NCBI GenBank assembly: GCA_022820725.1
Contig: JAJEFA010000009.1
Location: 186,001-250,000 of the forward strand
Source of the DNA: Candidatus Binatia bacterium
GTDB lineage: Bacteria; Desulfobacterota; Binatia; Bin18
Reading direction: 5' to 3'
DNA: 64,000 nt
Both the position numbers and the translations under genes were made by a program. The notes below the pieces were generated by a model. It was not told the DNA's origin and made no database searches. It worked only from the letters and a program-made list of their open reading frames with translations. Numbering within the stretch: position 1 is the stretch's first letter; every line of letters starts with the position of its first letter. Positions 62,331-64,000 of the stretch are shown piece by piece.

Positions 62331-64000
62331 TGGCAGTACCAAAGCAGGCATACACGGCGAAAGATATTACCGTTCTTGAGGGTCTCGATCCGGTTCGTAA
62401 ACGGCCCGGAATGTATATCGGGGGAGTTGATACGACCGGGCTGCACCACCTCGTCTGGGAACTACTCGATAATGCGGTGGACGAAGCCATGAACGGCCAT
62501 GCCAGTCGGATTGAGGTGACCCTGCATAAAGACGGTTCAACCGTCACCGTGGCCGATAACGGGCGAGGGATTCCGGTAGACCTGCATCCGCAGTTCAAGA
62601 AGCCCGCCCTGGAGCTGATTCTGACCACCCTGCACGCCGGCGGGAAATTCGGCGATCAGAATTACGCCCATTCCGGGGGGCTGCACGGCGTGGGCGCCTC
62701 CGTCGTCAACGCCCTGGCCGATCGTATGGTTGCCCGTATCCGCCGGGATGGGGTGGAATGGGAGCAGCGCTTTCGGCGCGGCAAGGCCACCACACCCCTC
62801 AAAAATAAGGGTGGAGTGCGCGGCCACGGCACGACCCTCACCTTTCATCCAGACCCCGATATTTTTCCGTCCATTACCTTCAAACCCGAGCGCATTGCCG
62901 AAAGATTGGAATCCAAAGCCTATCTGCACAAAGGGCTGACGCTCGTCTTTCGGAACGAGACAAACGGGCAAACCCAGCAGTTCCTGTATCAGGACGGCCT
63001 CAAAGCCTATCTCCGCAAGCTGATTGCCGACAGCGACAAAAAGGCGGTTATTCAGGACATCTTTCACATTGAACGCAACGCCTCGCCCCCGCTGGAATGC
63101 GTGTTGACCTGGACGGAATCACCGGAAGAACGCCTTCATTCGTTTGTGAACGGGATTCCCACCCCCTTCGGCGGTACGCATGAAACCGGCTTAAAAACCG
63201 CTATCGTCAAGGCGGTTCGCAATTACATTAACGTCAACAATCTAACGCCCAAAGGGGTATCGATTACGGCCGACGACACGCGTGAAGGGCTGGTCGCCAT
63301 TCTCAGCCTGTATCTCAAACATCCGCAGTTTCAGGGTCAGACCAAAGAAAAACTCGGTAATCCGGAAGCCACGGCACAAATTGACGGCATGGTCCGGACC
63401 ACCCTGGAGAATTTTCTGCTCCATAACCGCTCCCAGGCGGAAACGATTGTCCAGCGGGTGATATTGGCGGCCCGTGCGCGCTCGGCCTCACGTGCGGCCT
63501 TGGAAACCGTGCGGAGTAAGGGGTCGGTCTCCCATCGTCTGAACCTGCCCGGCAAGTTGGCCGACTGTTCCTCAACCAGCCCGGCGAAGAGCGAACTTTT
63601 CATTGTTGAGGGAGATTCCGCCGGCGGCTCGGCCAAGCAGGGCCGGGATCGGAGCTTTCAAGCTATTCTGCCGCTCCGCGGCAAGGTCTTGAATACGGAA
63701 CAGGCATCGCTCAATAAAATCCTGACCAATAAAGAACTCAATGATATTGTGTCGGCCTTGGGCTGTGGCGTGGGCAAGGCGTTTGACCTGTCCAAGCTCC
63801 GCTATCACAAAGTCTGTCTGTTGATGGACGCCGATTCGGACGGCAACCATATTTGCACCCTCCTGTTGACCTTTTTCTACCGTCACCTGCCCGAACTGAT
63901 TCGCGCCGGCTGTGTCTACATTGCCAAGCCACCGCTGTATAAAATCGAGGTCGGCAAGGAAATCCATTGGGCGGACGATGACGCGGCCAAGGATCGCCTG
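62330..64000 (+). CDS. parE: DNA topoisomerase IV subunit B (partial, C-terminus outside window)
   Basis: 557 codons are visible and the frame is open to the window end. [20 protein letters not shown] starts the protein; ELLDNAVDEAMNG (the ATP Asn) and the GxHGVG-type GGLHGVGASVVNALAD loop form the GHKL ATPase, FVNGIPTPFGGTHETG the transducer, and EGDSAGGSAKQGRDR with DADSDGNHI the Toprim metal site. The Ser in DADSDG replaces the common Val. About 70-80 residues remain outside. It overlaps parC by three bases. Confidence 0.96.
   Translation, partial: MAVPKQAYTAKDITVLEGLDPVRKRPGMYIGGVDTTGLHHLVWELLDNAVDEAMNGHASRIEVTLHKDGSTVTVADNGRGIPVDLHPQFKKPALELILTTLHAGGKFGDQNYAHSGGLHGVGASVVNALADRMVARIRRDGVEWEQRFRRGKATTPLKNKGGVRGHGTTLTFHPDPDIFPSITFKPERIAERLESKAYLHKGLTLVFRNETNGQTQQFLYQDGLKAYLRKLIADSDKKAVIQDIFHIERNASPPLECVLTWTESPEERLHSFVNGIPTPFGGTHETGLKTAIVKAVRNYINVNNLTPKGVSITADDTREGLVAILSLYLKHPQFQGQTKEKLGNPEATAQIDGMVRTTLENFLLHNRSQAETIVQRVILAARARSASRAALETVRSKGSVSHRLNLPGKLADCSSTSPAKSELFIVEGDSAGGSAKQGRDRSFQAILPLRGKVLNTEQASLNKILTNKELNDIVSALGCGVGKAFDLSKLRYHKVCLLMDADSDGNHICTLLLTFFYRHLPELIRAGCVYIAKPPLYKIEVGKEIHWADDDAAKDRL

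Overview
The window is a mostly GC-rich, densely packed chromosome segment from a Gram-negative bacterium. Evidence for an outer membrane is an OmpA-type lipoprotein, periplasmic M16 proteases and a DUF1329 exported protein. The abundance of luciferase-like flavin enzymes, a Rieske oxygenase and amide hydrolases, plus two archaeal-type metabolic enzymes, is reminiscent of uncultured soil or sponge lineages (Tectomicrobia/Entotheonella-like, Binatota-like or deltaproteobacterial). That placement is inference only; no rRNA or tRNA gene was seen.

Layout. 1-10 kb: the N-terminal 744 codons of a molybdopterin oxidoreductase, an autoregulated HigBA-like toxin-antitoxin pair, a zinc alcohol dehydrogenase, a cluster of palindromic repeats, then a two-subunit N,N-dimethylformamidase followed by a 2-oxoglutarate/Fe(II) oxygenase; convergent to it lie an ACAD-like flavoprotein and an FAD monooxygenase. 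10.8-14.7 kb: an MBL hydrolase, a lower-GC two-gene cassette (coiled-coil/TPR protein plus a PD-(D/E)XK nuclease-like protein), an MBL gene fragment and msrA. 14.8-22.3 kb: SET protein, class IV aminotransferase, LRAT-domain protein, and a leftward run with formamidase/acetamidase, NTF2-like protein, Rieske oxygenase and a luciferase-like monooxygenase. 22.5-30 kb: GST, a 39-residue membrane peptide behind a hairpin-rich leader, archaeal-type phosphoglycerate mutase and NMN adenylyltransferase, DUF1329, another luciferase-like enzyme, a SLOG protein bounded by two copies of a palindromic repeat, and a HAD hydrolase. 30-42 kb: lon, pgk, an OmpA lipoprotein with 29 consecutive prolines, an active/inactive M16 pair, a HypE-like protein, a DUF4160-DUF2442 pair with an amber stop in the first gene, another luciferase-like enzyme and HMG-CoA lyase. 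42-52 kb: YefM-YoeB, then a long leftward block lipA-lipB-lpdA-pdhC-rnhB-methyltransferase-hydrolase-lipid kinase-HMG-CoA reductase-diiron protein.

52.1-55.3 kb is an accessory island: locally AT-rich, with three unrecognised genes, an IS5/IS427-group insertion sequence, a fragment of a second hemY, a REP-like element and 31-bp direct repeats at 52141 and 54788. It abuts the 3' end of hemY. 55.4-64 kb returns to core genes: hemY-hemH-hemE, an epoxide-hydrolase-like enzyme, parC and a truncated parE.

Themes. Several genes could act in one-carbon and amide breakdown (dimethylformamidase and formamidase, both expected to release formate). Haem synthesis, lipoylation and type II topoisomerase IV are recognisable operons. 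The least explained parts are the TPR/PD-(D/E)XK cassette, the 52-55 kb island, the coupled HMG-CoA reductase/diiron pair and the dispersed palindrome that hugs gene ends.
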